IMG/VR virus record: IMGVR_UViG_3300037010_001487
Location: 1-21,312 of that record
Length of the DNA stretch: 21,312 bases
Strand: one strand, 5' to 3'
Source: a virus
In this document: positions 12,692 to 19,782 of the stretch, in pieces
Numbering within the stretch: the first letter of the stretch is position 1
Layout: each line of letters starts with the position of its first letter
Notes under the pieces: generated by a model
Databases searched by the model: none
Seen by the model: the letters and a program-made list of their open reading frames with translations, nothing else
Told to the model about the DNA's origin: nothing
Translations under genes and position numbers: made by a program

Positions 12692-13296
12692 CACACACCC
12701 CCTTGATCGGTGACCACGCCAAAGCGCTGGGCCAGTTGGGCCAACTGCGCTTCGGTCAAGGTCTTGGAAACTGTTGTGCTGTCATCGGGCAGCGCTTCGG
12801 CGATGGCATCCAGCCAATCGCAACGGGCCTGGCTGGACTTCGCCACTTTTCGGTAGCGGGCGGCCTCGTCCATAACTTGCGACTTTGTGGCATTGCCAAG
12901 CAATCCACGCTCAAGCGGCCACGTAAACCATGACTTGCACATGTTCACCAGCGCAGATGCAGTGCGGTCACGACTAGGCGCTTGGGTGCCATGTGAGACA
13001 ACGCATGGCTGCTGGAATTTTTTGCCAGCCAGGTCATCCCGAACGTCTTTCCTGGAATCCCGAATGATGAGCATGACCCACTGCGTGATGCAGTAGTTCT
13101 GAAGCTCTAGGTAGGCCGCCCCAAGCTCGTGGCGCAGTGCGGTGCATGCCATCTTTGCAAGTTCATCGGGCTCGGCTTCTGGGTTCGCCTGCCAGGTTCT
13201 GCGGATGATTTCCCTGGGCAAAACGCGCGTACTTTGGGTGTCATCAAAGCCGATGCCCGCAGGCACCCAGAACGGTGTGTTGCTGTCGAAAGTCAT
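12691..13296 (-). CDS. Phage protein of the recombination cluster, unknown function
   Basis: A 201-residue soluble protein from ATG 13296. It begins MTFDSNTPFWVPAGIGFDDT and has a helical centre (CTALRHELGAAYLELQNYCI) and an acidic/helical C-terminus (KTLTEAQLAQLAQRFGVVTD). No signal, membrane or catalytic motif. The ribosome-binding site is weak (AAAGA). It lies between the SMC-like ATPase and the IS110-domain gene, and couples to the latter by TGATG. A role with the neighbouring recombination/replication proteins is guessed from position only. Confidence 0.65.
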   Translation of the reverse strand: MTFDSNTPFWVPAGIGFDDTQSTRVLPREIIRRTWQANPEAEPDELAKMACTALRHELGAAYLELQNYCITQWVMLIIRDSRKDVRDDLAGKKFQQPCVVSHGTQAPSRDRTASALVNMCKSWFTWPLERGLLGNATKSQVMDEAARYRKVAKSSQARCDWLDAIAEALPDDSTTVSKTLTEAQLAQLAQRFGVVTDQGGV

Positions 13297-13323
13297 GGCA
13301 TTCTTTGTTAGGTTGTGCGCTGC

Positions 13324-15114
13324 TCAAGCCGCAGCCTTCAACTGCCCCACCACACCGTTTTCAATCCAGTGCGCCTGGATGGTGGTGGGCAGATCGGCCG
13401 GCAGGGCCTTGAGGGTTGCGAAGATCAGCGCGGTGTCGAGTTCGCCGGTTTCGGCCAGAACTTCAAGCCACGCCAGCAGTTCTGCGCGGCCCTGCAAATC
13501 CAGCACATCGACGCGATCCAGCACCAGCAATCGCACACCGCTCAAGAAGGCGATGGCCTCAGCCACCATGGCATCAGCGCGCCACTTTTCGGATTCACTG
13601 ACCAGGTGGTAGTTGCGGTCTCCAAACATCACGCTCATGTCGGTGCCGATGACCACGACAGGCCACTGCGTGTCTGCTGCCGAAGACGCCAAGCGCTCGT
13701 TGATAGGCCCCAAGGCCTTGGCAAGCACTTCAGACGGGATGCCGTCAGGCGCCAGGGCATCGCCAATCGCGTCCCATGCGGCCACGTCGTGGGCGGCCAC
13801 GCCGGCATCACCGGTCTTCTTCTCGGCAGCATCAGCCGCGGCCTTGGCCGTGTTGATCACGTCCAGCTTCTTGACGATTTCGGCGCGCTGGGCCTTCAGG
13901 GCGTCGGCTTGCTCTTTGGCGTTGGCCAGCTCGGACACATCGAACGTCTCGGCCAGTTCGGCTTCGATGCTGTCGGCGCTGGCCTTGGCTTGCCTGGCGG
14001 CCAGCAGATCGCGTTCATCGTTGGCCACCGCGCTGGTGGTCAGGCGGTGGGCTTCGACAAGGGCCGGCAGGCGCTCACGGTTCGCAGCATCGCCACCAGT
14101 GGCGCCCACCTTGCCGTGCTGGGCCTCGTAGGTAGCCAGGGCCTTGCTGGCGTCCATGCCCACCACGCTGTCGCGGTCCACGGTGCCCAGCACCAGCAGA
14201 GCATGCACAGCGGCTGCCAAGTCGTGCACCAGACCCACGCGGGGCCCAGCACCTGCAGCAGCTTGTGCAGCGGCCAGATCGGCCGCCAGGCGCGCCAGTT
14301 CGACTTGGTCGGTGGTCAGCTTGTCGGTAATGCGCTGCAACTTGGCGGCATGCTCTTTCAGGGCCGGCAGCTTGGCACGCAGTTCGGCGCGGCGCTGTTC
14401 TTCGGCCTGGGCCTTGCCAATGGTCATCTGCCACGATTCAGCGGCCACGTCGCAGTGCTGCAGATCGGTGGTCAAGGCCTTGAATGCCTGGGCGTCGTAG
14501 GTGGGCACGGCGGCGCGCCACAGCTTGGCCTTCTCGCTGCCGTAGGTTTCGCCCGTGATTGCGCGCCACGCGCCCTTGGCCTCGGTGGCCTTGGCCTTGG
14601 CGTCCTTGGATGCGGCTTCAAAGCCGGCGCGCAGCAGCGGTGCAATGCGTTCCACGCGGGCCTTGTCGCAGCCCAGTTCGATCAGCCGGGCACGCACGGC
14701 GGCCGGGTCAGTCTTCATGCCCATCAGGCCGTAGAGAAAGGCGCGGCGCTCTTTGTCGTCCAGGCGGGCAAAGCGCTGGGCGTCCAGCACATAGGGCAGA
14801 GTGGGGTCGGTCTCGCGGCCCTTGAAGCTGTCGGTGATCTTGCCGGCCGCGTTGATGGTCACGGTGTAGGTGTCGCCATCGGCGTCGCGCAGCTCGCACA
14901 CTGCGGTGTCGGCGCCGGTGTGGATCAGCTGGGCGGCCTCTTTCTTGAGCGAGACGCGGCCCAGGTCAGCTGTCAAAGCCAGGGCCACGGCATCGCGCAG
15001 GCTGCTCTTGCCGGCGCCGTTGCGGCCGGCAAAAAGCTGAACGGTGGCCTGGGTTTCGACATCGCAGCTTTGCAAGCCCAGGAACCCGGAAACAAAGAGG
15101 TTAGCGACTTTCAT
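13324..15114 (-). CDS. SMC/RecF/SbcC-like AAA ATPase
   Basis: A 596-residue ATPase. The start MKVANLFVSGFLGLQSCDVE is the usual first strand and loop of RecF/Rad50-type heads, with Walker A AGRNGAGKSS at ~29-38. The middle (about 170-430) is Ala/Glu/Lys/Gln-rich and partly coiled coil (AKLPALKEHAAKLQRITDKL, ANAKEQADALKAQRAEIVKK). The C-terminal half of the head has a signature-like VSESEKWRADAMVAEAIAFL and Walker B VRLLVLDRVDVLD near 527-539, in which the usual catalytic Glu after Asp is Arg. This could weaken hydrolysis. It lies directly downstream of recT in a phage recombination module, suggesting a role in DNA-end processing or annealing, like an SbcC partner. Confidence 0.85.
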   Translation of the reverse strand: MKVANLFVSGFLGLQSCDVETQATVQLFAGRNGAGKSSLRDAVALALTADLGRVSLKKEAAQLIHTGADTAVCELRDADGDTYTVTINAAGKITDSFKGRETDPTLPYVLDAQRFARLDDKERRAFLYGLMGMKTDPAAVRARLIELGCDKARVERIAPLLRAGFEAASKDAKAKATEAKGAWRAITGETYGSEKAKLWRAAVPTYDAQAFKALTTDLQHCDVAAESWQMTIGKAQAEEQRRAELRAKLPALKEHAAKLQRITDKLTTDQVELARLAADLAAAQAAAGAGPRVGLVHDLAAAVHALLVLGTVDRDSVVGMDASKALATYEAQHGKVGATGGDAANRERLPALVEAHRLTTSAVANDERDLLAARQAKASADSIEAELAETFDVSELANAKEQADALKAQRAEIVKKLDVINTAKAAADAAEKKTGDAGVAAHDVAAWDAIGDALAPDGIPSEVLAKALGPINERLASSAADTQWPVVVIGTDMSVMFGDRNYHLVSESEKWRADAMVAEAIAFLSGVRLLVLDRVDVLDLQGRAELLAWLEVLAETGELDTALIFATLKALPADLPTTIQAHWIENGVVGQLKAAA

Positions 15115-15123
15115 GGTGCTGCA

Positions 15124-16251
15124 TCACTCCATCGAGGTGGTGGCGGCGCGCGTGCGGCGGCCGGTGGCGGGGTTGGCGTTGGCCTGCTGCTGGGCGGCCA
15201 GGCGCTCGTTCATCACCTGCTGGTTGGCCAGCACACCGTCGCGGGCCAGCAGGGCCGCCATCACGGCTTCGCGGCCTTCGCCTTCGGGCAGTTCCTCGGC
15301 TTCATCGCTCATCAGCTGCAGCGTCACCAAATCGCCGCATTCGTTGATTCGGTTGATGAAGGCTTGGGTGTCGAACTCGACCGGCTCAGCCTCATGGTGG
15401 GTGGCGTAATCGCGCCCAACCACTTCAGCCATGGGCACCGGCGCATCCGGTCGCAGCTCGGTGGTGGTGTAGACGCGGCCCACCGTGCCATCAGATGCCA
15501 CGTCGATGGTGGTCATGTCCTGCAACTCTTCAGTGGTGCGGCCCATGCCCATCACCACATCAGGCGCGTGGATGCGACCGAAGAACGAACCGGCCCGGTA
15601 CTGCAGCATCTGGTGCTTCATTTCGGTCTGCCACTTGCTGCCAGACTTGCCGTACCAGCCTTCCTCCACGGCCATACGCATCGACACAGGAGCCGATTCA
15701 ACGCGCTCCGACGTGGTGCGACCGTTCTCTTTGATGTAGGCCCAAGCCACGCACACAAGGTCTTCGACTTCGACTTCTCGGTCGATGAAGTCATAGCCTC
15801 CCTTGGCCTTGTTCCATCCCTGCTTCTCGCGGTACTTGGCCTTGATCAGCCCACGCGACTTGATGTCAAACCGCAGCGGGGTGAACCGGCCACTGGCGTT
15901 GATCGCGGCGATCACGAACTGGGCAGACCACGACAGGCGGCCTTCGATGATGTTGGCATGCTGCATCACCGACGTGATCGACATGCCAACGGCGCGGGCC
16001 GTCTCGATGGCCACCAGGCAGTTGCCCAGCGCCGAAGGGTTGTCGATCCAGGTTTCGTTGCCGTTCACCTTTTTCAGAACCTGGCTTCGGAACTGCGCGG
16101 GCACAGCGTCCGAGGTGGCAAAGGCTTTGGCGATGCGCTGGGCCAGCTCAAAGCCGCGCAGACTGAACATGTCGATGCGCTGGTCGCCTTGTTCGGCCAG
16201 GGCGGTTTGCTGGGGTGCGCGCAGCGCGGCGACGGTGGTGGGTGTGTTCAT
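15124..16251 (-). CDS. recT: RecT-family single-strand annealing protein
   Basis: A 375-residue protein; ATG 16251 follows GAGAGAACC, and I prefer MNTPTTVAAL over a slightly longer open frame. The RecT-type core is visible: PSALGNCLVAIETARAVGMS, RLSWSAQFVIAAINASGRFT, EVEVEDLVCVAWAYIKENGR, WQTEMKHQMLQYRAGSFFGR, MGMGRTTEEL. These proteins bind single-stranded DNA and anneal complementary strands for recombination-dependent replication. The C-terminus (NERLAAQQQANANPATGRRT) is low complexity. It works with the nuclease encoded just upstream (16269-17081); the two genes are 17 bases apart. Confidence 0.88.
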   Translation of the reverse strand: MNTPTTVAALRAPQQTALAEQGDQRIDMFSLRGFELAQRIAKAFATSDAVPAQFRSQVLKKVNGNETWIDNPSALGNCLVAIETARAVGMSITSVMQHANIIEGRLSWSAQFVIAAINASGRFTPLRFDIKSRGLIKAKYREKQGWNKAKGGYDFIDREVEVEDLVCVAWAYIKENGRTTSERVESAPVSMRMAVEEGWYGKSGSKWQTEMKHQMLQYRAGSFFGRIHAPDVVMGMGRTTEELQDMTTIDVASDGTVGRVYTTTELRPDAPVPMAEVVGRDYATHHEAEPVEFDTQAFINRINECGDLVTLQLMSDEAEELPEGEGREAVMAALLARDGVLANQQVMNERLAAQQQANANPATGRRTRAATTSME

Positions 16252-16268
16252 GGTGGTGGTTCTCTCTT

Positions 16269-17081
16269 TCACTCGTGAAAATGGCAGGTAGCCCAGCGCA
16301 CGCAGAACTTCTCACTGCACAGCACGCTCTGTGGGTTGGGGGGGAAAAGGCCGCCGCGGAACATCTCCGCCGCATACTCGATCAAGCCGCGCTGGTCTTC
16401 GGTTCCGACCATCACGCGCTTGGCGTCAAACACTGGGGATGCGGCCACGGCTGGCCGGCTGCTGGTGGACAGGGCCAGCACCTGGCCGCCCACGGTTTGC
16501 ACGCCTTCGGTGGCCTCGTACATCAGCTGGTAGGTGCCCACCTGGGCACTGCGGCCCTTGATGACCGCCAGGCCGTCTGAGATCACGCGCGATCCGCTTT
16601 TCAGATCGGGGATCACCACACCGCCTTCCGCCTCGGCCACGCGGGCACGGTCCATGCTGCCGGTCAGGCGCACGATCTGGCCGCCGCCACAGTCGATGTC
16701 CATCGGGTTGAGCTTCTGCTCCACGCTCTTGAACGTGAACCTGGGCGACAGATCCAGGCAGTACATGGTGTGCAGCTTCAGACCGATCGTTTCGGCTTGG
16801 CGCACCGTCAGCGAGTCCTGCGTGTAGTCGACATCCCGGTCAGGGTGGTGCAGGGCGTCCACGAACTGGCCGGCCGCATCGTCAACCGACACTTGCGCGC
16901 CGCCTGGCAGGCGCCCGGCGTCAAACAGCGCTGTGCTGGCATGGATGGCGGTGCCCAGCTGCGCACGCAGGCCCGACGGCTTGTGCATGCCCAGCAGGTG
17001 CGTGCCTTCCCAGCTGTGGGCGCAGTCGAACAGCTTGCCCCAGCTGCTGGCGCGCACGGTGATGATGCTGGGTGCGGTCAT
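16269..17081 (-). CDS. PD-(D/E)XK exonuclease, RecB/Cas4-like with probable Fe-S cluster
   Basis: A 270-residue nuclease that should make the single-stranded tails used by RecT. ATG 17081 is chosen for its ATGA overlap with the upstream stop and AAGGA six to seven bases before it. Motifs: LFDCAHSW (Cys 20), GTAIHASTALFD, the core LTGSMDRARVAEAEGGVVIP ending in DLKSGS (Asp...Asp-x-Lys), GTYQLMYE (the QxxxY motif) and a C-terminal cluster CSEKFCVRWATC (Cys 255, 260, 266). One N-terminal and three C-terminal cysteines match the 4Fe-4S arrangement of Cas4/AddB-type nucleases. It precedes recT in the operon. Confidence 0.88.
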   Translation of the reverse strand: MTAPSIITVRASSWGKLFDCAHSWEGTHLLGMHKPSGLRAQLGTAIHASTALFDAGRLPGGAQVSVDDAAGQFVDALHHPDRDVDYTQDSLTVRQAETIGLKLHTMYCLDLSPRFTFKSVEQKLNPMDIDCGGGQIVRLTGSMDRARVAEAEGGVVIPDLKSGSRVISDGLAVIKGRSAQVGTYQLMYEATEGVQTVGGQVLALSTSSRPAVAASPVFDAKRVMVGTEDQRGLIEYAAEMFRGGLFPPNPQSVLCSEKFCVRWATCHFHE

Positions 17082-17320
17082 GACCATTCCTTTTCACGAA
17101 GGGTCGAAAACCACAGGCCGAAGGTTTCATACGGCAGATCAATTGACCGAACGCCACCCATCGGCAGGCTGGACGGTGCGTCGAGCGGGCCGCCTTGATT
17201 CAGCCATTCGCCTACCGTCACCAAGTATTCCGGCCAGCATTTCAGGCTTGAATAAATGTCACCGATGTAGCCGGTGGTGCAGGCCACTGCGGGCTGCACG
17301 ATGATGCTTTTGATGCTCAT
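17078..17320 (-). CDS. Small phage protein, unknown function
   Basis: An 80-residue protein from ATG 17320, which overlaps the stop of a 30-aa gene (ATGA), and whose own stop overlaps the exonuclease start. The frame is open upstream but that part is Pro/Arg/Trp-rich and out of frame with its neighbour. The protein (MSIKSIIVQPAVACTTGYIG, then LKCWPEYLVTVGEWLNQGGP and SIDLPYETFGLWFSTLREKE) is compact and Trp/Tyr-rich, with no membrane segment. Being sandwiched by couplings supports that it is real. Confidence 0.65.
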   Translation of the reverse strand: MSIKSIIVQPAVACTTGYIGDIYSSLKCWPEYLVTVGEWLNQGGPLDAPSSLPMGGVRSIDLPYETFGLWFSTLREKEWS

Positions 17321-17409
17321 GCCCGCACCACTTTCCTGGCCAGCCGGTGCGATGTGCACAGGCCCAGGCCGCAGGCGCGGCACAGGCGATAGATCAGGTA
17401 CTGCTTCAT
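17317..17409 (-). CDS. 30-residue microprotein with CxxC-type motif
   Basis: A very short gene: ATG 17409 overlaps the preceding stop (ATGA) and its TGA overlaps the next ATG. The product is MKQYLIYRLCRACGLGLCTS followed by HRLARKVVRA. It is basic, with Cys-x2-Cys-x4-Cys and a His, perhaps a tiny zinc knuckle. G-rich sequence (CTGGGGGTTCGCAGC) precedes the start. Double translational coupling is the main evidence; without this gene the flanking genes would be separated by ~85 untranslated bases in an operon where genes otherwise touch. Confidence 0.6.
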   Translation of the reverse strand: MKQYLIYRLCRACGLGLCTSHRLARKVVRA

Positions 17410-17756
17410 GCTGCGAACCCCCAGGGGTAGAACGCTGAAGCGATGGCAGCCAACACCGTGACGGCAGCAACCAGACCGGGCAGCCAGTCGGCACGGGCCT
17501 CGGGAAAGTTGTCGTCGTCGCAGCCGCGAATTGCATCGCCCACCACGATGACGAACGCCACGATGGCCAGCAGCCAGCCGACGAACCAGCCCACCTCGCG
17601 CATGGCCTTGGCCTCGGCCTTGGCGTACTCAGTGGCGTGCACATGGCCTTCTTGGGCACAAGCCGTGTCGAAGGTCAGGTCGTGCATGGGGTCAAAGCAA
17701 GACCCGGCACCGTGCGCCATGTGGTCGCTGATGGCTTTGTCGAGGGCGGTGTTCAT
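17406..17756 (-). CDS. Small membrane protein, unknown function
   Basis: A 116-residue protein from ATG 17756, overlapping the upstream stop as ATGA. The first 55 residues are soluble and acidic with His and Cys (HMAHGAGSCFDPMHDLTFDT). Two hydrophobic segments follow, about 57-74 (GWFVGWLLAIVAFVIVVG) and 92-111 (LPGLVAAVTVLAAIASAFYP), joined by an acidic loop GCDDDNFPEARADW. It should sit in the inner membrane with a cytoplasmic N-terminal part. The function is unknown; early-operon membrane proteins of temperate phages are sometimes exclusion factors, which is only a possibility here. Confidence 0.65.
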   Translation of the reverse strand: MNTALDKAISDHMAHGAGSCFDPMHDLTFDTACAQEGHVHATEYAKAEAKAMREVGWFVGWLLAIVAFVIVVGDAIRGCDDDNFPEARADWLPGLVAAVTVLAAIASAFYPWGFAA

Positions 17757-18007
17757 GCCCGCACCTCAATCTTGTAGCCCTGGGGTGCATGCTGATTCCA
17801 CAGTTCACCGGTCGGATCAACCAACGGTTGCTCGCGCTTGATGAACACGAAATTCCAGCGGCCTTCGGCATAGGCCGCTCGGTCGTCGCTGTACTGGTAC
17901 ATCCAGTCATGCGACTTCAAAGCCTTTTCGTAGGCCTGTCGGCGGTTCTGCGCCTCCGCTTCCGCCGCCATTTCGGTGTAGTGGGCAACTGCGTTGGGAT
18001 GGGCCAT
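17753..18007 (-). CDS. Small phage protein, unknown function (donor of the 41-bp duplication)
   Basis: An 84-residue soluble protein from ATG 18007, one base after the stop of the pentapeptide-repeat gene. It reads [60 protein letters not shown] and so on, a helical start followed by a mixed Trp/Tyr-rich part. The first 41 bases of this gene occur again at 18762-18802, where they begin a separate 29-aa reading frame. No known family is recognised. Confidence 0.68.
   Translation of the reverse strand: MAHPNAVAHYTEMAAEAEAQNRRQAYEKALKSHDWMYQYSDDRAAYAEGRWNFVFIKREQPLVDPTGELWNQHAPQGYKIEVRA
17967..18007 (-). repeat. 41-bp direct repeat, copy 1 (start of the 84-aa gene)
   Basis: Matches 18762-18802 with one mismatch (GGGAT against GGGGT on the plus strand). 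Both copies end exactly at an ATG start codon on the minus strand and flank the pentapeptide-repeat gene. Confidence 0.85.
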
Positions 18008-18008
18008 T

Positions 18009-18716
18009 TCAGTACGCCTCAGCTTCTGCACGGGTGATGAAAAAGTGGATGCCTGGAGCGCATTCGGTTTGCCAGTCGTCGCTGAACGAATCCGGCGTTA
18101 CGCGATTACCCGCGATGTACTGAGTTTTTCCGTCATACCTTGCAATGCCGACTTCAGCGCCGATCACTTGCAATACATCAGCAAATTCAGCGCGGCACTT
18201 TCGGCCAAATGCATGCGAGCGCTTTGCATCGGCGGGGATGCGCAATTGCACGATCACACCGCCTTGACACTTTTTCCAACCGATCAGATCACCATCGGGA
18301 AGGATGCGAGTGCACGCTATCGCAAGCTCAACTCCAACGGCACCGCTCAGGTTGGCACCGCTCAGGTTGGCACCGCTCAGGTTGGCACCGCTCAGGTTGG
18401 CACCGCTCAGGTCGGCACCGCTCAGGTTGGCACCGCTCAGGTCGGCACCGCTCAGGTCGGCACCGCTCAGGTTGGCACTGATCAGGTCGGCACCGCTCAG
18501 GTAGGCACCGATCAGGTCGGCACCGCTCAGGTTGGTACCGATCAGGTTGGCACCGATCAGGTCGGCACCGCTCAGGTCGGCACCGCTCAGGTTGGTACGG
18601 CTTTGCGCAGCTTTTTCCAACGCATGCCGCGTATGCAAACCACTATCTATGTCATCCGGCACGTCGCACTCAAAGAGCACGGCATCTGTGAATCGGTGCT
18701 TGATCTGAACTTTCAT
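18009..18716 (-). CDS. Pentapeptide-repeat protein with DUF5758-like C-terminal domain
   Basis: A 235-residue protein from ATG 18716 (overlapping the stop of a 29-aa gene). Residues 1-41 form an N-terminal lead ([20 protein letters not shown]). Residues 42-126 are 17 perfect-length pentapeptides of type A(D/N)LSG, which fold as a right-handed quadrilateral beta-helix. The C-terminal domain ([58 protein letters not shown]) matches the DUF5758-type domain commonly fused to pentapeptide repeats in phages and plasmids. The repeats are nearly identical at DNA level (15-bp unit), so repeat number can change easily. Pentapeptide proteins can mimic DNA, but no partner is evident. Confidence 0.85.
   Translation of the reverse strand: MKVQIKHRFTDAVLFECDVPDDIDSGLHTRHALEKAAQSRTNLSGADLSGADLIGANLIGTNLSGADLIGAYLSGADLISANLSGADLSGADLSGANLSGADLSGANLSGANLSGANLSGANLSGAVGVELAIACTRILPDGDLIGWKKCQGGVIVQLRIPADAKRSHAFGRKCRAEFADVLQVIGAEVGIARYDGKTQYIAGNRVTPDSFSDDWQTECAPGIHFFITRAEAEAY
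18339..18593. repeat. Tandem array of 17 units of 15 bp in the pentapeptide gene
   Basis: The plus strand shows GGCACCGCTCAGGTT repeated in register with few substitutions (for example CTCAGGTC, ATCAGG, GTACC variants). Each unit encodes one A(D/N)LSG pentapeptide on the minus strand. Units near the 3' end of the gene are most uniform, and those near the 5' end carry most variants, as expected from expansion at one side. Confidence 0.85.
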
Positions 18717-18802
18717 CTGTCTCTCCGGGACCAAGGCTTGACGATCACAGACGCCTGACGCGCCATTTCGGTGTAGTGGGCAACTGCGTTGGGGTGGGCC
18801 AT
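18713..18802 (-). CDS. 29-residue peptide made from a duplicated gene start
   Basis: The reading frame starts at ATG 18802 and ends in a TGA overlapping the pentapeptide-gene ATG (ATGA). It encodes [20 protein letters not shown] followed by VKPWSRRDR. The first 13-14 residues are the same as those of the protein at 17753-18007, because 41 bases are duplicated. It lies 7 bases after the lipoprotein stop. It may be only a translated leader that couples ribosomes to the pentapeptide gene. Confidence 0.45.
   Translation of the reverse strand: MAHPNAVAHYTEMARQASVIVKPWSRRDR
18762..18802 (-). repeat. 41-bp direct repeat, copy 2 (start of the 29-aa gene)
   Basis: Second copy of the repeat at 17967-18007, about 795 bases away in the same orientation. 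Recombination between the copies would delete or amplify the pentapeptide gene as a unit, keeping the operon in frame. Confidence 0.85.
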
Positions 18803-18809
18803 CAGCGCC

Positions 18810-18920
18810 TCACTTGCAAGCCAAGGCCGCGCAGTTGGGCGGGTTGATGGTCTCGTCAGGATCACCGCCGCCGCAGGCTGCCAGCGTTGCCGGCAGGGCC
18901 AGGATTGTCATCAGTCGCAT
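18810..18920 (-). CDS. 36-residue predicted lipoprotein, first gene of the leftward operon
   Basis: ATG 18920 is preceded by AAGGAG, a strong ribosome-binding site. The product MRLMTILALPATLAACGGGD continues PDETINPPNCAALACK. It has a short signal with lipobox LAAC (acylated Cys near residue 16), Gly next to it, and two further Cys near the end. It is the first gene after PL, with a ~35-base leader. Small phage lipoproteins made early, such as those of the Cor/Llp kind, block receptors and exclude further phages; this protein is shorter, so that role is only a suggestion. Confidence 0.62.
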   Translation of the reverse strand: MRLMTILALPATLAACGGGDPDETINPPNCAALACK

Positions 18921-18961
18921 TGCGTTCTCCTTTGCACTGCTTGGTGCAGCGATTGGAGTAA

Positions 18962-18991
18962 AGTCTACCGGCAATAGACGCTTGGCGTCAA
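18962..18991 (-). promoter_or_regulatory. PL promoter of the leftward early operon, overlapped by two operators
   Basis: On the minus strand, -35 TTGACG (18991-18986), an 18-base spacer and -10 TAGACT (18967-18962). The -35 and -10 and the spacer length are identical to those of PR at 21119-21148. Start of transcription is expected near 18955, about 35 bases before the lipoprotein ATG. Confidence 0.75.
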
Positions 18992-19003
18992 CGGGCGATA
19001 GAC
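18963..19003. promoter_or_regulatory. Left operator pair (OL): two 17-bp palindromes, 24 bp apart
   Basis: Sites GTCTACCGGCAATAGAC (18963-18979) and GTCAACGGGCGATAGAC (18987-19003) fit the consensus GTCTAYC-N3-GRTAGAC shared with the right pair at 21107-21147. Starts are 24 bases apart in both pairs. One site overlaps the -10 and the other the -35 of PL, so bound repressor would block RNA polymerase. Confidence 0.75.
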
Positions 19004-19044
19004 GAATAACGAAAAAAAGTTTTGATAGGGAAACCCGCAGACGC

Positions 19045-19068
19045 AAAAAAGCCCGCTCAAGGCGGGCT
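19045..19068 (-). terminator. Terminator of the repressor-side leftward transcript
   Basis: Stem AGCCCGC (19050-19056) with GCGGGCT (19062-19068), loop TCAAG, followed on the minus strand by six T (19050-19045). It would stop leftward transcription from the repressor and secreted-protein genes before it enters PL, a position like that of the terminator after lambda rexB. Confidence 0.8.
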
Positions 19069-19150
19069 CGGGGCCGGATGCACCGGCAATCAACGGCTCA
19101 GGCCGAAGGGGTTACAGGGCTCTACGGAATAACGTGTTGAAAGGACAGCT

Positions 19151-19480
19151 ATGAACAACAACCAGAAAACGGAAAAACGTGTGGAAAAGCGGCAGGCGAA
19201 GAGCCGCCACGGCCAGTTCATGCGCATCGACTGGGAAGACGATTCTGACGTTGAGTACGTCTACGGCCACGTCACGCTTGACCAGGCCAAGGCGGCGTTT
19301 GAGAGCTATGGCGGCTCTGGTTGTGGTGAGGCTGTGAACGGCATCAAGCATCGCTGGGCGCGCAAGCGTCCGACCGGGCAGTATTCGGAGTACGAGTGGA
19401 TACTGCACACCTACGACGTGCCGTCTCGCGGCGCGTTCCCGGTGACTGAGCTTGATGTCTCCACTGCCAGGACCGCGTGA
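19151..19480 (+). CDS. Phage protein, unknown function, in the immunity region
   Basis: A 109-residue soluble protein from ATG 19151 with AAAGGA nine bases upstream. The first 20 residues are highly charged (MNNNQKTEKRVEKRQAKSRH), and the rest is a compact domain (MRIDWEDDSDVEYVYGHVTL, ALKH-type basic patch replaced by NGIKHRWARKRPTGQYSEYE). It runs rightward, opposite to the repressor and to PL, and its stop overlaps the next gene (TGATG). No clear promoter is visible in the ~80 bases upstream. The family is not recognised. Confidence 0.65.
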   Translation: MNNNQKTEKRVEKRQAKSRHGQFMRIDWEDDSDVEYVYGHVTLDQAKAAFESYGGSGCGEAVNGIKHRWARKRPTGQYSEYEWILHTYDVPSRGAFPVTELDVSTARTA

Positions 19481-19782
19481 TGCCCTGCTACATCGAGCAC
19501 ACCAAGCACGGCGACACGATGTTTCTGTGTGGCGACCTCGGGCCGCACTGCGCAGCCGACAAGTGCGCGGCTGTGAGCGGCTGGCTGTGCGACTACCCGG
19601 TGGGCGAGGGCAAGACCTGCGACCTGCCACTGTGCGGCAGCCACGCCTACGAGGTGGCACCGAACATTCACTACTGCCCCGGCCACCTGACGCTCTGGAG
19701 CGCGTTCCGCGACTCCGGCGGTGTGAAGCGCGAGCTTGAGAACGTGGTCCCGTTTCCACACGGCACCACTTCAAAGTCATGA
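19480..19782 (+). CDS. Cys-rich, probably zinc-binding small protein
   Basis: A 100-residue protein; ATG 19480 shares a base with the previous stop. Pattern: MPCYIEHTKHGDTMFLCGDL, then GPHCAADKCAAVSGWLCDYP, EGKTCDLPLCGSHAYEVAPN, IHYCPGHLTLW. At least nine Cys and several His in spaced pairs suggest a double zinc-binding fold. Proteins of this style are common in betaproteobacterial phages and plasmids, from memory, and have no known function. The C-terminal end runs into a direct repeat (19749-19762), so the last residues may have changed by recombination. Confidence 0.68.
   Translation: MPCYIEHTKHGDTMFLCGDLGPHCAADKCAAVSGWLCDYPVGEGKTCDLPLCGSHAYEVAPNIHYCPGHLTLWSAFRDSGGVKRELENVVPFPHGTTSKS

Noticed and set aside
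13315-16278. A 987-codon plus-strand open frame, longer than any gene here
   Set aside because: It is antisense to the SMC-like ATPase and RecT genes. GC-rich codons on one strand keep the mirror frame free of stops; its composition (His, Gly, Gln rich) matches no family.
18339-18593. Possible CRISPR array
   Set aside because: The 15-bp units are contiguous with no spacers and encode pentapeptides in frame.
17994-18758. Long plus-strand frame with repeated GTAQV units
   Set aside because: It is the antisense reading of the 15-bp pentapeptide array. The minus-strand product has recognisable N- and C-terminal domains and operon coupling; the plus-strand frame has neither.
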